Assembly (NCBI RefSeq): GCF_037893015.1 | Contig: NC_133663.1 | Location: forward strand, 3,113,378-3,177,377 | Origin: Macrotis lagotis | Taxonomy: Eukaryota > Chordata > Mammalia > Peramelemorphia > Peramelidae | DNA length: 64,000 bases | Reading direction: 5' to 3' | Shown: positions 9,263 through 19,984 of the stretch, in pieces | Numbering within the stretch: the first letter of the stretch is position 1 | How the letters are laid out: each line of letters begins with the position of its first letter | The notes under the pieces: generated by a model | Seen by the model: only the letters and a program-made list of their open reading frames with translations | Databases searched by the model: none | What the model was told of the DNA's origin: nothing | Made by a program: the position numbers and the translations under genes

Positions 9263-10851
9263 AGCCTTTCACCATGGGGTGTGTGTTTGGGAGGGGGACA
9301 GAAGACCCTTGGAGGGTCCCGTGCTAGAGACTTCTGGAGGGAGGGGGTTAGGATTATTATTAGAGCAAAATCCCTCATATTGAGCTTAAAGTCTTGTCAG
9401 AAACACAGGTCAGATGAAAAACAAAGAAAAATGGAGAGATAAATTCAAAACGGTGGTGAGTGAGAACAGCCCCATTGTGAAGAGGAGACTAACTACATTT
9501 AAGTAGCAACAACCACAGGTTCTCATAGCCCATCGGGCGGACTGAGATGGGGGTGAAAGACCCCGTTTCTTCCAAGCCCCTTGTTTATCTGAAGCCTCCC
9601 TTCTCCTTTGGGCTTTAGGCTCTAACTTTCTCTAGGCTCACACTTTCCACTTTACCTTTGGGGTGCTGCTGATAGAACCCAGTGCCCCCAGCTTGGCTGT
9701 GTGAGGGGGGCTGGGGGGGAAGAAAGAGGAGGAGGGGGGAAGGGCTAGATTTCAAGATTACTTTCCAAGAAATGATTTGTAGAAGTATTTGCTGCAACCA
9801 GAAACGTGCCTGGCCTTTCACAGCCCCTGAGCCAATGTGCAGCAAGCCAGGGAGGGCAACACAAAGGGGACCCCCTGAGTGGCTCTGAGGAGTGACCCCG
9901 GCGGCCACAGCAACCCGCTGTTCTCAACAAAGAGGCCCCAGGCCCAGGCCTGCCTTGGGAGGCCAGGAAGAAAGGCCCCAAGAGAAGAATGCCCTGGCCG
10001 GCCACCGCTGCTCTCTTCAGAGAACTGAGTCAACCCTTTAGGAAAAAACCAACCGACCCTCTGAAAAACTCTCGGATAATAAAGAAGTAACAAATGAGGA
10101 ATAAAAGCCTATAGAAGGCATCTTAACCCAGGGATGAAAAAAATGTCAACATCTGTGGGGCTTGGGGCACAAACAGAGCCAACCTCCTGAAAGAGCCCTG
10201 GAGGACGCATTCAGCTGGGAAGCCAAAGAGGCGACCTTTCTCCCCAGAGACCCTCCGAGGCATCTGAGCCTGCCCTTCCCCTGTCCGGGCCCGCTGAACC
10301 AAACACAAACAACCCTTCTCAGCCCTCTCCCAGAACCGAGGCCTGGAGAAGAATGGGGCCTTAGTTGGAGCTCAGCCTCAAGTTTGGGGGGGCTGTGGCT
10401 GCTGGGCTTTGGGGGTCGGATGGAGAGAAGTCTAGCTGCACATTGGAAGGGCGGCTGGGAGGGGGGGTCAAAGAGGACTCTGGTGGGCAAGGGCCCCCTT
10501 TGACAAGTAGCCTGGAGAAAGGACTTGGCTCCAAGACCATAATCCTCTTAGCCCCGACTTAGCTGTGTTTTTACAAAACAGGGAAAAATAATGTGGATGT
10601 AATAGACGTTTTTGCTGAAATACTATTAGAAACACAACAGTCGTTGGTCTCCAGCCTCTGCTTTGATCAGCAAGATGGAGAGAGAGCGTGGGGGCCGCTG
10701 GGATGGGAGCTCCCAAGGCCGAGCTTCTACGGAGCGCTCCAGAGCAGATTTCTTCCTCTTGGGGGCTGGGTCGGCGTGGGTGAAGAACAAAATGGTCCCA
10801 AGTCTCCATCCTCCAGGGGGAGAGAGGCTTCCAAACCCCTTCTGGCACGGT
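9263..10851. other. GC-rich unique sequence, no gene seen
   Basis: The interval lacks interspersed repeats. Open frames of 85-170 codons overlap on both strands and reflect GC richness. An AT-rich patch at 10570-10640 with TTTTTGCTGAAATACTATTA stands out as possibly regulatory. Confidence 0.35.
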
Positions 10852-10870
10852 CCCCCCCCCCCCCCCCCCC
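10852..10870 (+). repeat. Homopolymer C19
   Basis: Nineteen consecutive C follow CACGGT and precede GGAAAGGGG. The opposite strand is G19. Its length is likely unstable and error-prone in assembly. Confidence 0.97.
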
Positions 10871-10877
10871 GGAAAGG

Positions 10878-10990
10878 GGTCAAAGCTTAGCCTCAGAGTT
10901 AGGAAGACCTGGATTCGAGTCTCTCTTAGGACTCTGGAGCTGGGTGACTTCTCAAGACCTTGGGGCAATCTCTTAGACAATCCACCTCAG
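10878..10990 (+). mobile_element. MIR/THER1-type SINE fragment
   Basis: AGCCTCAGAGTTAGGAAGAC, CTGGATTCGAGTCTC and CTGGGTGACTTCTCAAGACC match the head-to-CORE order of MIR-like SINEs. Confidence 0.7.
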
Positions 10991-11908
10991 AGTCCACTGT
11001 ACAGGGAACTTCCTCACTGGAAATACCCAGTGGACCACTGGACAACAATGGTGCCATGTCCTCCCCGGGGAGGGGAGCCGGAGCTTTGGGACTATCCCAA
11101 TCTTATCGAGGCCTGAAAGACCCTTCCCAGTGGGAAGAGAGATCCAGCCCCCATTTCAGTGTCTTTGGGCAAGCCCATGCAGACCAGGCCAGCCAATACT
11201 GGAGCGCAGTTGGGGAGCACATTCCCCCTTCATTCTTCCCATCCAAGGTAGTGGGTCTCCCACTCACTGGCTTTTTTTCAGACCAAGAGTCTTGGCAAGG
11301 GGTTGTTTCTGAATTGTTCCAGGGACTGGAAATCAGAGGAATGAGCTTCTCCCCAGCTGCTTGGGAGCAGTTCTCTGAACCCCCACTTGGAGCACAAGTC
11401 TCTGGTTGTTTTGTTCTTGGGAAAGGTTGGCGTGGGTCTTTGTGATCTTTGGAAGGCCTGGCAGCCTCGCCTGTTCCAGGGCTCTTTGTAAAAATTCAAA
11501 ACTAATCAGGTTCCCTAAAGATGATGCAGGAAGCTTGGGGACTAGAGTGATGAAGAAAGCTTGGGCTGTCTCTCCCCAGAAGCCCCCACTCTCTCCTTCC
11601 CTTGCCATCGGAGAGCAAAACCTCCATTTGTCCAGGTTCAGCCTGAATGTGTGGGGCCAGTGGCCCTCCTTCCACCTCTCCCATTCTCCCTGACCATACC
11701 ACAGTAGTCATGGCTGGGAAGGACCAGGGAAGCCCCCTCAGAGTCCCACGGATCGAGGCCCGCTCCACGCTGTCCCCACACTCTCCTCCTGCCCTCCCTC
11801 AGGAATGATCCTCAGACCCCTGGGAAATCCAGGGCAGAGACTTGGTGAGGGGGGCATCCTGAGGATCAGCCTAGATCCAGGCTCAGGTTGCTGAACAAAT
11901 TGCTCAGT
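10991..11908. other. Unique sequence, no gene seen
   Basis: Open frames up to 161 codons occur on both strands without family similarity. No repeat is recognised. Confidence 0.4.
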
Positions 11909-11927
11909 CCAAAGTACTGGTAGTGTC
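11909..11927. repeat. Target-site duplication, left copy
   Basis: CCAAAGTACTGGTAGTGTC recurs as CCAAAGTACTGGTAGCGTC at 12092-12110, one mismatch in 19 bases, immediately flanking the SINE. Confidence 0.95.
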
Positions 11928-12091
11928 GGGGTGGCTAGGTGGCTCAGTGGATAGAGCACTTGCCCTGGAGTCAGGAGTCCCTGAGTTCAAATCCGACCTC
12001 AGACACTTAATAATTACCAGCTGTGTGGCCTTGGGCAAGTCACTTAACCCCATTGCCTTGAAAAAAAAAAACCTAAAAAAGAAAACAGCCC
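11928..12091 (+). mobile_element. Short tRNA-like SINE (WSINE1-like), complete with duplications
   Basis: It runs from GGGGTGGCTAGGTGGCTCAG through TCAAATCCGACC, CACTTAATAATTACCAGCTG and CCCCATTGCCTTG to a tail of A-runs with CCTAAAAAAG. Flanking 19-bp direct repeats show it is an intact insertion, and the low divergence of body and duplications suggests a fairly young copy. Confidence 0.95.
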
Positions 12092-12110
12092 CCAAAGTAC
12101 TGGTAGCGTC
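12092..12110. repeat. Target-site duplication, right copy
   Basis: This is the partner of 11909-11927 and lies directly after the SINE A-rich tail. Confidence 0.95.
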
Positions 12111-12162
12111 TAATGAGTCTGACTCTTCTCACGGCTCCCGTGAGTTACACTGAGGCCGAAGC

Positions 12163-12230
12163 TGGACATGGGAAGTTTGGTGTCTGGGGCAGGGGATGGA
12201 CATGGGAAGTTTGGTGTCTGGGGCAGGGGA
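12163..12230 (+). repeat. Perfect two-copy tandem duplication, 34-bp unit
   Basis: The unit beginning TGGACATGGGAAGTTTGG occupies 12163-12196 and repeats without a mismatch at 12197-12230. Perfect identity suggests a recent event. Confidence 0.97.
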
Positions 12231-12451
12231 TGAGGCAAGAAGGGTCTAGAGGACCAGGCCATTCCCTCCTGCTAAGTCCCTGCAGCCCGGGGCAGAGCAT
12301 CTGCCGCCTCTCACCCCCAGAACCGGAGAAGCTTTACTTGTGTGCCTCTCAAAGGAGGAAGTGAAGTGGCCAAAGGGGGAATCCAGAAGGGAAAGTGGGG
12401 AACTAGGAGTGGGGCCCCCTCCTCTAGAAGGGAGGGAGGGGGGAAGCAAGA

Positions 12452-12470
12452 GAGAGAAAGAGACAGACAA

Positions 12471-12532
<62 letters not shown>

Positions 12533-12540
12533 CGAGAGAC
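12452..12540 (+). repeat. (GA)n microsatellite
   Basis: A nearly pure GA array of about 25 units spans 12478-12528, with imperfect GA/GACA edges. Confidence 0.97.
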
Positions 12541-13216
12541 TAGCTTGTGTGGGAGAAGAAAGCCAAGATGTGACCTTGCTGTCAGAGAACAGGCATCAGC
12601 AAAGTCAAACACAGGGACAGAATGTGAGAGGGGGGTCCCGAATGGGGTTGGCATGGAGGCTTCCAGCCAGGTGCCTGGGAGGAGAGTGGTTGCCTGGCCT
12701 GGGCAGAGGCTGGGTCTGAGGAGGTGTGGCCCGACTGAACCCATGCTCCTTTGCAGTCTCTTGCCCAACAGAGGCAGTTCTGTGGAAACCTTGACCTCAC
12801 CTGTGGGTTCAGATGATGGGGCTGAGAAATTGGCCCGAGTCCTTGAACATTCTTGGCTCCAGTGGGGAAATCTAGGAGGTACTTATGATGGGTGGGGGCA
12901 GGGGGCAGGGAGAGGGGAAGTGGGGTGTAGTGTTGGGAGGAGTTGGGAAGTTACCGCAGGGGGATGGGGGGGCACCGGGCCCCAGATCATCCTGTCTTAG
13001 CTGCAGAACATTCTTTTTACTTGGCTGTTATGAGAGGCTCAATCTGTTCATGGAGATTTTTAGTGAAGAATTGCCACCCAGAAGGATGGTGTGAAGCCAT
13101 TGGAATTTGTCTGACTTTTAATAACTTGGAGGGAATGGAATGAAAAACACCTGTGAGTGATCAAAACCTGTGTGAGCAACTGTTATTCCATCAGTCTGCT
13201 GCCTCAAGGCCTTTTG
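12541..13216. other. GC-rich unique sequence, no gene seen
   Basis: No repeat or gene is recognised. G-rich runs at 12880-12975 (GGGTGGGGGCAGGGGGCAGG and similar) may fold as quadruplexes. Confidence 0.35.
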
Positions 13217-13335
13217 CTCCTCCTCCTCCTCCTCCTCCTCCTCCCATTCTCCACTTTTCCTTTTCCTTTTTCTCCTCTTATCCCTGTCTTCCCTGTCTTC
13301 CCTCTCTTCTTCTTGCTCTTCCTCCTCCTCATTAG
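13217..13335 (+). repeat. (CCT)n and polypyrimidine tract
   Basis: Nine or so CTC/CCT triplets at 13218-13244 are followed by an irregular pyrimidine-only stretch. Confidence 0.9.
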
Positions 13336-13833
13336 TTGTGGTCCCCTCCAATGTTCCTTTCAAAGTCAAGGTAGGAGAGTCCAGAGCTCCCAGCTCACAG
13401 GTTTGGAAGAGCCCTCAAAGGCCATGGAGTTCAAGACCTCAGTGAGGTCCACTGGGAGGACCACAGTGATGACCTGACTGAAGCCCCAGTTCCCAGGCAT
13501 CGCCCCCAGAGAGGGCAAGTCTGTTCCTCTCTCCTCCACCACAGAACTTTTCTGGGGTAGAAGGGCTTTCACTGCCATTTCAGAGGGACTACGACTTGGG
13601 GAGGCTGAATAAAAAAATGTCAAGAAAATGTTTTCTGGGAGAACTGAGTTTTCATTTCTTTCTGTGAAGAATTAGCGAGGGAATTCTTGAGAAATGATTT
13701 TCAATGGTGTCTTGTCATAGGACGTTCCCAGAGGTCGAAGCTGTACTCTGGCTGAAGGGAACCGGGGCTGTGATCTTTCTCACGGACAATAGAAATCATG
13801 TTTTATGTCTTTATTTTAGCGTAACAGTAGGCT
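13336..13833. other. Unique sequence, no gene seen
   Basis: Ordinary sequence with no repeat family recognised and no supported exon. Confidence 0.4.
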
Positions 13834-14047
13834 GTTGTTGTTCACTTGGCTCAGACACACCCAACTTTTCATGACCCCATCTGAGATTTTCTTGGCAACG
13901 ATACAGGAGTGATTTGCTATTTCCTTCTCCAGGGGATTAAGAGTTCAGTGATTTGCCCAAGGTCACACAACTGGTGATATCTGAGGCCAAATTTGAACAC
14001 AAGTCTTCCTAACTCCAGTGCTCCATTCACTGAACCATCTTGTACCT
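13834..14047 (-). mobile_element. tRNA-like CORE-SINE (MON1/MAR type)
   Basis: On the minus strand the CORE with CAGTTGTGTGACCTTGGGCA and the 3' part around AAATCTCAGATGGGGTCATG are recognisable. The A-rich end appears as GTTGTTGTT at the left. It is somewhat more diverged than the copy at 1857. Confidence 0.85.
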
Positions 14048-14229
14048 ACATATCACTTATGGGAAAACGTTTCCTCTAATTTTATTTAATATGAATAAAC
14101 TGGGGAGAAACTCGATGATGGGTGACATAATAAGGAGGAAATATTAAAATAAATTCCTCATTTACCTTCAAAACAGATTTGAGAATGAATAAGGAAAATG
14201 AACTCTTGAAAAGCAGGAAGAGAAAGTGA

Positions 14230-14350
14230 ACTCCCACATCACTTATGAATGAGGAAGGGTTGTAAGCTTGAATCTCTGCTTTATAAATGTCAGGGGGAGG
14301 ATTTGAACCCAGGGCTTTTGGCTCTAGAACCATGATCTCTTTCCTGTTCC
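14230..14350 (-). mobile_element. MIR-like fragment
   Basis: The GGGGGAGGATTTGAACCCAG segment followed by CTCTAGAACCATGATCTC matches the antisense MIR head. Confidence 0.5.
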
Positions 14351-14519
14351 CCAAGGCAGCATTCTCTTTGCTTTCCCTTAGATGCTCCAGTCAGAGCCTG
14401 GTGAGTGCTTAGTGCCCGCTAAGACAAAAATGAAGTGATCTGAATCTTCTAGAAGCTTATGATTCTTTTTTTTAAATATTCCCTTTGGGGTTTTTTGGTT
14501 TGGTACATGTGTAGCTATC

Positions 14520-14637
14520 CTTCCCCTTTGCATGGGATGACGTGATGCAGCTCTGTCTCACTTAAACCCAGTTTATGAACAAATTGAGAAGTCACCCTGG
14601 GTGAAGTCATCAGTCCTCTTTGAGATGGAAGGACCCT
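14520..14637 (+). mobile_element. RTE-tailed SINE fragment (Mar1-like)
   Basis: GATGCAGCTCTGTCTCACTT, then CCTCTTTGAGATGGAAGGAC, is the plus-strand version of the element at 2400-2720, truncated at the 5' side. Confidence 0.65.
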
Positions 14638-14654
14638 CCCCCCACCCCCATCAT

Positions 14655-14808
14655 CAACAAAGTGGCTGAGTCACTGTGTCTGGGGTTTCTGGCTTCTGCT
14701 CCCTTCCCTCTGCATCAGTTCATGCAGATCTTCCCTGGCTTCTCAGGATTTGTCATGTTTCTTCTAGAACATTATTCTTCCATGACATCCATTTACCCTC
14801 AATCAATC
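14655..14808 (-). mobile_element. L1 3' fragment, antisense
   Basis: CTCTGCATCAGTTCATGCAG and ATTATTCTTCCATGACATCC align in order with 1260-1365 of the first L1, covering the end of ORF2. It is clearly older. Confidence 0.85.
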
Positions 14809-14809
14809 A

Positions 14810-15224
14810 TCATTTATTAAAACTCCTAGGCCATTTCCTGACTGCTAAGACCTGCCCTGTTTCTGGTCCTTTGAGGAAGCTTCTAATGGGAGACCACATG
14901 GGCACATGCCAGGCAATTTGGGGAAGAGGGCAGAGACCCTAGCTGCTTGCTGGGGGATCAGGAAGGCATCATATACAGTGGAGGCTTGAGCGGAGTGTTT
15001 TGTCCAGTCTCCAAATGAGGGATTCATAGGTATCATACATGACAGCCAGGGGCAAAGCTGGGGGTCCTGCTGCTGATGACCTTCACCTCATGGGGAGTTT
15101 TCAGGGTCTTGACGCAAACTTATCACAACCTCTTCCCTGGTTCCATGTCAGCGCACAACTGCTGGTTCTGGTAGGAACTCTCATGACTCTCAGGTACCGT
15201 AGATAAAGAGAGAGGGGTTGAGGT
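14810..15224. other. Unique sequence, possibly containing LINE scraps
   Basis: The beginning (CATTTATTAAAACTCCTAGG) resembles an antisense L2 3' end. The remainder is unrecognised. Confidence 0.3.
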
Positions 15225-15400
15225 GCTGCATTTGAAGTCCGAGGGACTAATGTTTGAAACCAGACTTTGTCGCTGTATAGCTTGGGACAAGCCCCATGAC
15301 TCCTCTGGTCCTTTATTTTCTGAGCTAAAAACGAGAGTTGGACTGGATGGGTCTTTCCAGTCCTTCATCAAAGATCCAGTGATTTTCATGATTGAAAGGG
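15225..15400 (+). mobile_element. MIR fragment
   Basis: TTTGAAACCAGACTTTGTCG, AGCTTGGGACAAGCCCCATG and CTGAGCTAAAAACGAGAG follow the MIR order through the CORE into the tail (GGACTGGATGGGTC). Confidence 0.75.
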
Positions 15401-16484
15401 AAACTTCTAAGAACCTCTCCAGTCCCATCACGCAGTGATGGCCCAGTCCTCCTGGGAGTAGAAGCTGCCCCCCGAGGTCCACTGAGACATGCCCACATTC
15501 CCAGAGTCCACTGTCCTTCCTTCTCATCTGCTAGAAAGCTAACAAAGATCTCAAATCCAGAGTCCTGTGAAGTTCTGCCAACTGGAAGCTTCAGCCCTCT
15601 CTCAAGGGGCGGGAATGGCCCAGCTGGCAGGGGAGGGCAGGGGGCCAGGCCTGCAGTTGAAGTGTGTGTCCTCATTTGCCCACCTCCTCCTCCCCCGTGT
15701 AGCTTGCCCTGGGGAGGAAGCCTCAGAAAACGACTGGCTCTGGAGAAGAAGATGGAATGGGAAGGGGAAGTTGGGCAGCCTGAAGAGACACAAACAGGCA
15801 GACGCCTGACTGCTCCCACCCACACGACAGACCCAGCACAGCTTGGAAATACCACCCTGAGGGCTGGCTGGGCATCAGAGCAAACCAGACTCCACTTGGT
15901 GGTGTCTTGGGATCCCGGCCCACCCCCTGCCCTGTCCCCACTGGACAGGTCCCTGGAGAGAGGAATGAGGGCATGGACTGGGCCTCCGTCCCCACCCCTC
16001 CTGAGCCTCTCCTCCCCTCTCACCCACAGCCAAACCAGTGGGTTTGTAGCCTCAGGCACCGATGCTTCAGACTAGAGTGGTGACAGGGTCCAGGAGGGCC
16101 AGGAGGGCGGCCTCTAACTACCCCCCCCCAGGCCAGTGATTAGCAATGGTGAGTGACTGTCTGTCCTGTTTCTGAGCACACCAAGTCTAGGACATTCTGT
16201 CCGAGGGCCAATGAGGCTGGGAATGTTCTGTCTCTGACTCCAGGTTGGGCAGCTCCTCTGACTAAGCTTCTGTAAATGATGGCTCCAAGAGCAACGGTGG
16301 CCAGAGATCAACATGGGACCTGGAAAGAAAATCTGGACTCTCAGAGAGCTGGGAGCAGTTGGAGAGGATGGGTGAGCTCAGCAGCCCCCTAGACTCCCAG
16401 GTTTCAGCTACCATGCCCATGCCCACAGCTCCTAGACCTTAATGAGGATGATGGCAGTCTAACTTTGACCAATGATGGACAAAT
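15401..16484. other. GC-rich unique sequence with long two-strand open frames, judged noncoding
   Basis: Open frames of 227 codons (plus, 15392-16075) and 244 codons (minus, 15325-16059) overlap almost completely. Their products are low-complexity proline/serine-rich with no recognised domain, and the minus frame extends into the MIR fragment at its left. I treat them as chance open frames. Confidence 0.45.
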
Positions 16485-16655
16485 AGTCTCTCACAACAAC
16501 CCCAGGAAGGAGGGGCTATTACTGTCCTCATTTTAAAGCTGTGGACACTGAGGCAGGCAGAAGTTAAGTGACTTTCTCAGGGTCATACAGCCAGTCAGTG
16601 ATTGAGGCTGGATTTGAATTCAGGTCTTCTGTGCCCCAGTCCACATCACCAACAG
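16485..16655 (-). mobile_element. MIR, antisense
   Basis: CACTGAGGCAGGCAGAAGTT, TAAGTGACTTTCTCAGGGTC and CATACAGCCAGTCAGTGATT give a clear antisense MIR core with CCTCATTTTAAAG before it. Confidence 0.9.
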
Positions 16656-16659
16656 CCTA

Positions 16660-17380
16660 TGGGACATTTCAAAAGTAGGCATCTCTAACTCAGAATTCAT
16701 TACCATTCTCCAGCCCTTCCCTTACTTTGCCATTCCTCTTATGGGCACCCCGTCTTCACAGTCGTCCAACCCTGCAACGCTGGAGTCATTAAACAATCAT
16801 CCAGGACTCTGGTGCTTCTGATGTATCCCTCCTCCCTTCCTTCTCTCTCTCTGGGTCTCACCTGCTTCCAACTTCTGCAGCTTCTTCCTCCCCAGCCTTC
16901 CTTCCCTCCGTCTCACAGCCACCACCCTGGGTCAGGTTCTCTGGACACTTTGTCCAGACGACCACCATGGCCTCATGCTTGTGTCCTCGAAATCCTCTGC
17001 CAAGCTCCCAAAGTAATATTCCTGAAGTGCTGTTCTGATCCAAAGCAGCCTAGCCCACTCCCTCACTCAAGAAGTTCCACTGGCTCCCAGTTACCTATTG
17101 GATAAATCAGAAACAGCTCTGTTTGGCCTGACTCTAGCCACTAACTGTCCCTGATTATTATATCTTACTTCTCTTCATTCTCTACTCCAGTTATTTTTAT
17201 AAGACATTCCTTCTTCTTCTACCCTGCCTGTTGCATCTCATCTCTTTAATAAAGACCATCCCTCATGACTGGAATCCACACTGGTCTAATGATGCTGCTC
17301 CAAATCCCTGGAGCACTTCACAGCTCAGAGCTACCTCTTCCGTGAGGCCTGTCAGATTTCTCCAAGCTAGTAGCATCCTT
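16660..17380 (+). mobile_element. L2 LINE fragment (ORF2 3' part)
   Basis: The tract around 16740-16810 and the segment 17030-17150 (TAGCCCACTCCCTCACTCAA, GAAGTTCCACTGGCTCCCAG, then TCTGTTTGGCCTGACTCTAG) lie in the order of the L2 sequence downstream of the reverse-transcriptase palm. No continuous frame is left. Confidence 0.8.
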
Positions 17381-17962
17381 TGAACATCCCATGTGATGTT
17401 TGTTATTTTATTTGATTTTGTAGACCTTCTGTCCTCTCTTGCCTCCTCTCCATTCCCAGGGTCCTCATCACCTCCTAGTTGGACTATTGCACCATCCCCC
17501 TTGCCATCCATCCTCCAGGCAGCTGCCAACCCGGTGGTCCCAAAGGACATTTCCCTTCCTCCTTCTTGCCTCAAGGATGGATTATATACTCTATTTAGTA
17601 GGGAAAGCCCTGCTTTAAACTACCTTTCCAAGAGGATTCCACATGGGTCCCTTGGTTACACTTGCTCTGCCTTATAACTTGCATGTCATCCCACCCCATG
17701 TCTTTGGGGGACTCAGTCCTGTCTCTAATGCACTCCCTGCTCACTTCAGTCTCTAGGAACCCCCTATTCAAGCAGCACCTTAATAATATAAGCCCTTTCT
17801 CCCCAAGGAGCAGAGCTTCCCCACATCAGTTGACGTTGGGCGTTTCCTATATTTATTTGTTGAGAACAGGGACTGGTTTTGCTGGTGTCCTTCTGTGCTT
17901 AGAATAGTTCAGTACTTTGGCCTTTGGAAAATGCTTGTTGAGTTGAATTAAATTGACTATTC
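17381..17962 (+). mobile_element. L2 LINE fragment, second piece
   Basis: CCTCATCACCTCCTAGTTGG followed by CCATCCTCCAGGCAGCTGCC marks the L2 ORF2 region again, and 17860-17960 (ATGCTTGTTGAGTTGAATTA) matches the L2 3' end. Repetition of the region indicates a separate copy from 16660-17380. Confidence 0.75.
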
Positions 17963-18412
17963 CAAACAGGGCAGGATCCCTGGGCCTAGTCTCCTCTACT
18001 GTTCCAATCTTCTGACACCGTTGCCCCTATCACTTAACTCTGGCCAACATGGTGGCTCTTTAAGTCATCTTGTGGCTCTGAGCCTTTTCTTTGGCCAGCC
18101 TTCCTTTACAACCATCCTGGAAGGGTGTCCTCTTCATGTCCACCTCCTGGCTTCCCTCAGATACCTGCTGAAATCCCACTTCCTAGAGGAAGCCTTTCCC
18201 AATCCCTGTTTGCTCCAATGCTTCTCTCTGTTAATTACTTATCTTTGACATGGCTGGCTTTGCGAGTGGTTGTTTATCCATTTTCTTCCCCATTAGATGG
18301 CAAGCTTCTTGAGGGCAGGGCCTATCTTTTGCCTCTTTTGGCATCCCCAACATTAAACAGTATCTGGCATCCAGTAGGTTCTTAAAAAATGTTCATTGAT
18401 TTGACTATTAGG
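17963..18412 (+). mobile_element. L2 LINE 3' end
   Basis: CACCTCCTGGCTTCCCTCAG, TAGAGGAAGCCTTTCCCAAT, TTGAGGGCAGGGCCTATCTT and AAATGTTCATTGATTTGAC are the hallmark order of the L2 3' UTR, complete to the terminus. Confidence 0.95.
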
Positions 18413-18604
18413 TTGAAATCACTGTCACCTTGCTCACGTCTCTTCATGTTTTCTTGTCTCAAGGAATAATTGGCTTCCATTTGTTCTGTTCTAATCTTCA
18501 AGGCAGTTTGTTACTTGGACAAGGTTTGTGCTGGCTCTTTTTAATTAAACACCTTCATTAAAGCGTCTTAATTAATGGATCCTTGGGGGCCCATGCCACT
18601 CTGG
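18413..18604. other. Unique sequence
   Basis: This is an AT-rich short block with TTTTTAATTAAACACC and TCTTAATTAATGGATCC. It might be a small regulatory element, but nothing more can be said. Confidence 0.25.
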
Positions 18605-19260
18605 GTTATCCCATGGTCATTTATGAAGCGCCTCTTCTGTAAAAAACACAAGGACAAACTCCCAAACATTCTTGGCCCACTAGGAACTTGAATTCTATTG
18701 GGGGGGGGTGTGTTACTCTGCCTACAACAAGTCACTATAAAATCTATAAAGGTAAAAAAACCAACTCGTTTGGGGGGGCATGAGAACTGGGGAAAGCCAG
18801 AAAGTTCCCTGTAGGTGGTGGCCCTTGACCTGAGCCTTAAAAGAAGATAGGTATTCCTGAGGAGAGACGGGATGGAGACATCCTGTGCAAAGATGCAGAA
18901 GTGGGAGATGGGGGAACAGTGAAGGAAGCTGTTTGACTAGAACATTCTGTATGTGAGGGGGAAAGACAAGGACAACCCTAAAGGGTTTTTGCTGCCTAGC
19001 TAAGGAGGCTGTATCTGATCCTAGAGGACCTCTGAGAGGTTTTGGATGGGGAAGGTGCTTGTGATCTTGCTTCTATGGAAGATAAGTTGGAGAGATGGGT
19101 GCTTGGAGGCAGGGCGAACCATTTTCAGAGGCCATTGCAATGGCCCAGGTGCTGAGCCCTGAGCCAGGGAGATGACCATGCAAAGGGAGGCAAGGAGCCT
19201 GATTTCATAGGAATCAGGTGACCTCAATGTGCTTTGGCCTCTCTGGGAGGTTACTACCAT
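18605..19260 (-). mobile_element. L2 LINE 3' half, antisense
   Basis: From left to right it reads as the antisense L2 3' end (TTTATGAAGCGCCTC, then CACTAGGAACTTGAATTC), followed by the antisense body with GGTGGCCCTTGACCTGAGCC and TTGCAATGGCCCAGGTGCTG. Strongly diverged. Confidence 0.75.
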
Positions 19261-19299
19261 TTTTTTGTGGCTTGTCCCAAGATTTCCTTATAACTGCAG

Positions 19300-19390
19300 A
19301 ATATTAAAGCTGGGTGAGTCATAGAGATCAGGTCTTTCCTTCTCCCCCAGCCCTCATTTTACAGACTTGGAGAACTATTTCATGTTTTCA
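19300..19390 (-). mobile_element. MIR-like fragment
   Basis: CCCTCATTTTACAGACTTGG and the preceding AGCTGGGTGAGTCATAGAG resemble the antisense MIR core, weakly. Confidence 0.4.
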
Positions 19391-19528
19391 TTGCTGCAGT
19401 TGGGCTGCCCAAGTGACCCTCGAGGGCTTTCTGGACCCTGCAAAGCAAGGTCCAAAGCTCTGCTATTTGTCCAGTCCCATTGCTGACCCCCAAACACATG
19501 TCTTCAACTCCAAACTTGATGTTTTTAA

Positions 19529-19680
19529 AAAAAATTTTTTTTGCAAGGCAATGGGGTTAAGTGTCTTGCCCAAGGCCACACAGCTAGGTAATTAGTGTCT
19601 GAGGCCCGATTTGAACTCATGTACTCCTGACTGCAGGGCCCGGGCTCTATCCACTGCCCCATCTAGCCGCCCCACCATTT
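19529..19680 (-). mobile_element. Short tRNA-like SINE (WSINE1-like)
   Basis: The minus strand begins GGGGCGGCTAGATGGGGCAG and ends in the A-tail seen as T8 at 19535-19542. TGTTTTTAA at 19520-19528 and 19681-19689 is a plausible 9-bp target-site duplication, although low complexity weakens it. Confidence 0.93.
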
Positions 19681-19689
19681 TGTTTTTAA

Positions 19690-19984
19690 GCCATTTTTTG
19701 AAGTTAAATTTCAACTCCATTTAAGTCACCAGAGTCAGGAGATGGCACAAATTGATTCCTCCTTCCCACTGTCAACTTGTCATCCCCTCCTCCTCACTTG
19801 AGTGTCTCCTGATCCCTTCTGTCAATGAGAAGCCAGGTGGCTTCTTACAGCCCTGTTTCCCACTCCCTCCAAAGTGTATAGTGACCATAAAGAAACCAGG
19901 GTAGAGGATCTCTTGGGCTCCTGAGAGCCCCGGGGTCCCATCTGGTTTGCAATTACATGCACTGTTGGGATAAAACCTGGCTTC
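19690..19984. other. Unique sequence
   Basis: No gene or repeat family is recognised. Confidence 0.35.

Noticed and set aside
11928..12091. tRNA-gene-like promoter boxes in SINE heads here and at 4632, 19529, 28079, 49129, 49672, 53997, 59290
   Set aside because: They have box-B-like sequence but do not form a tRNA cloverleaf and are followed by SINE bodies and A-tails, so they are retroposons and not tRNA genes.
7765..13793. Shared 13-mer CACGGACAATAGA at 7765-7777 and 13781-13793
   Set aside because: Several tens of chance 13-mer pairs are expected in 64 kb, and flanking sequence differs.
15325..16075. Overlapping 244-codon (minus) and 227-codon (plus) open frames
   Set aside because: Both strands are open over the same GC-rich stretch, products are low-complexity without domains, and the minus frame enters a MIR fragment. 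No splice-site or conservation evidence.
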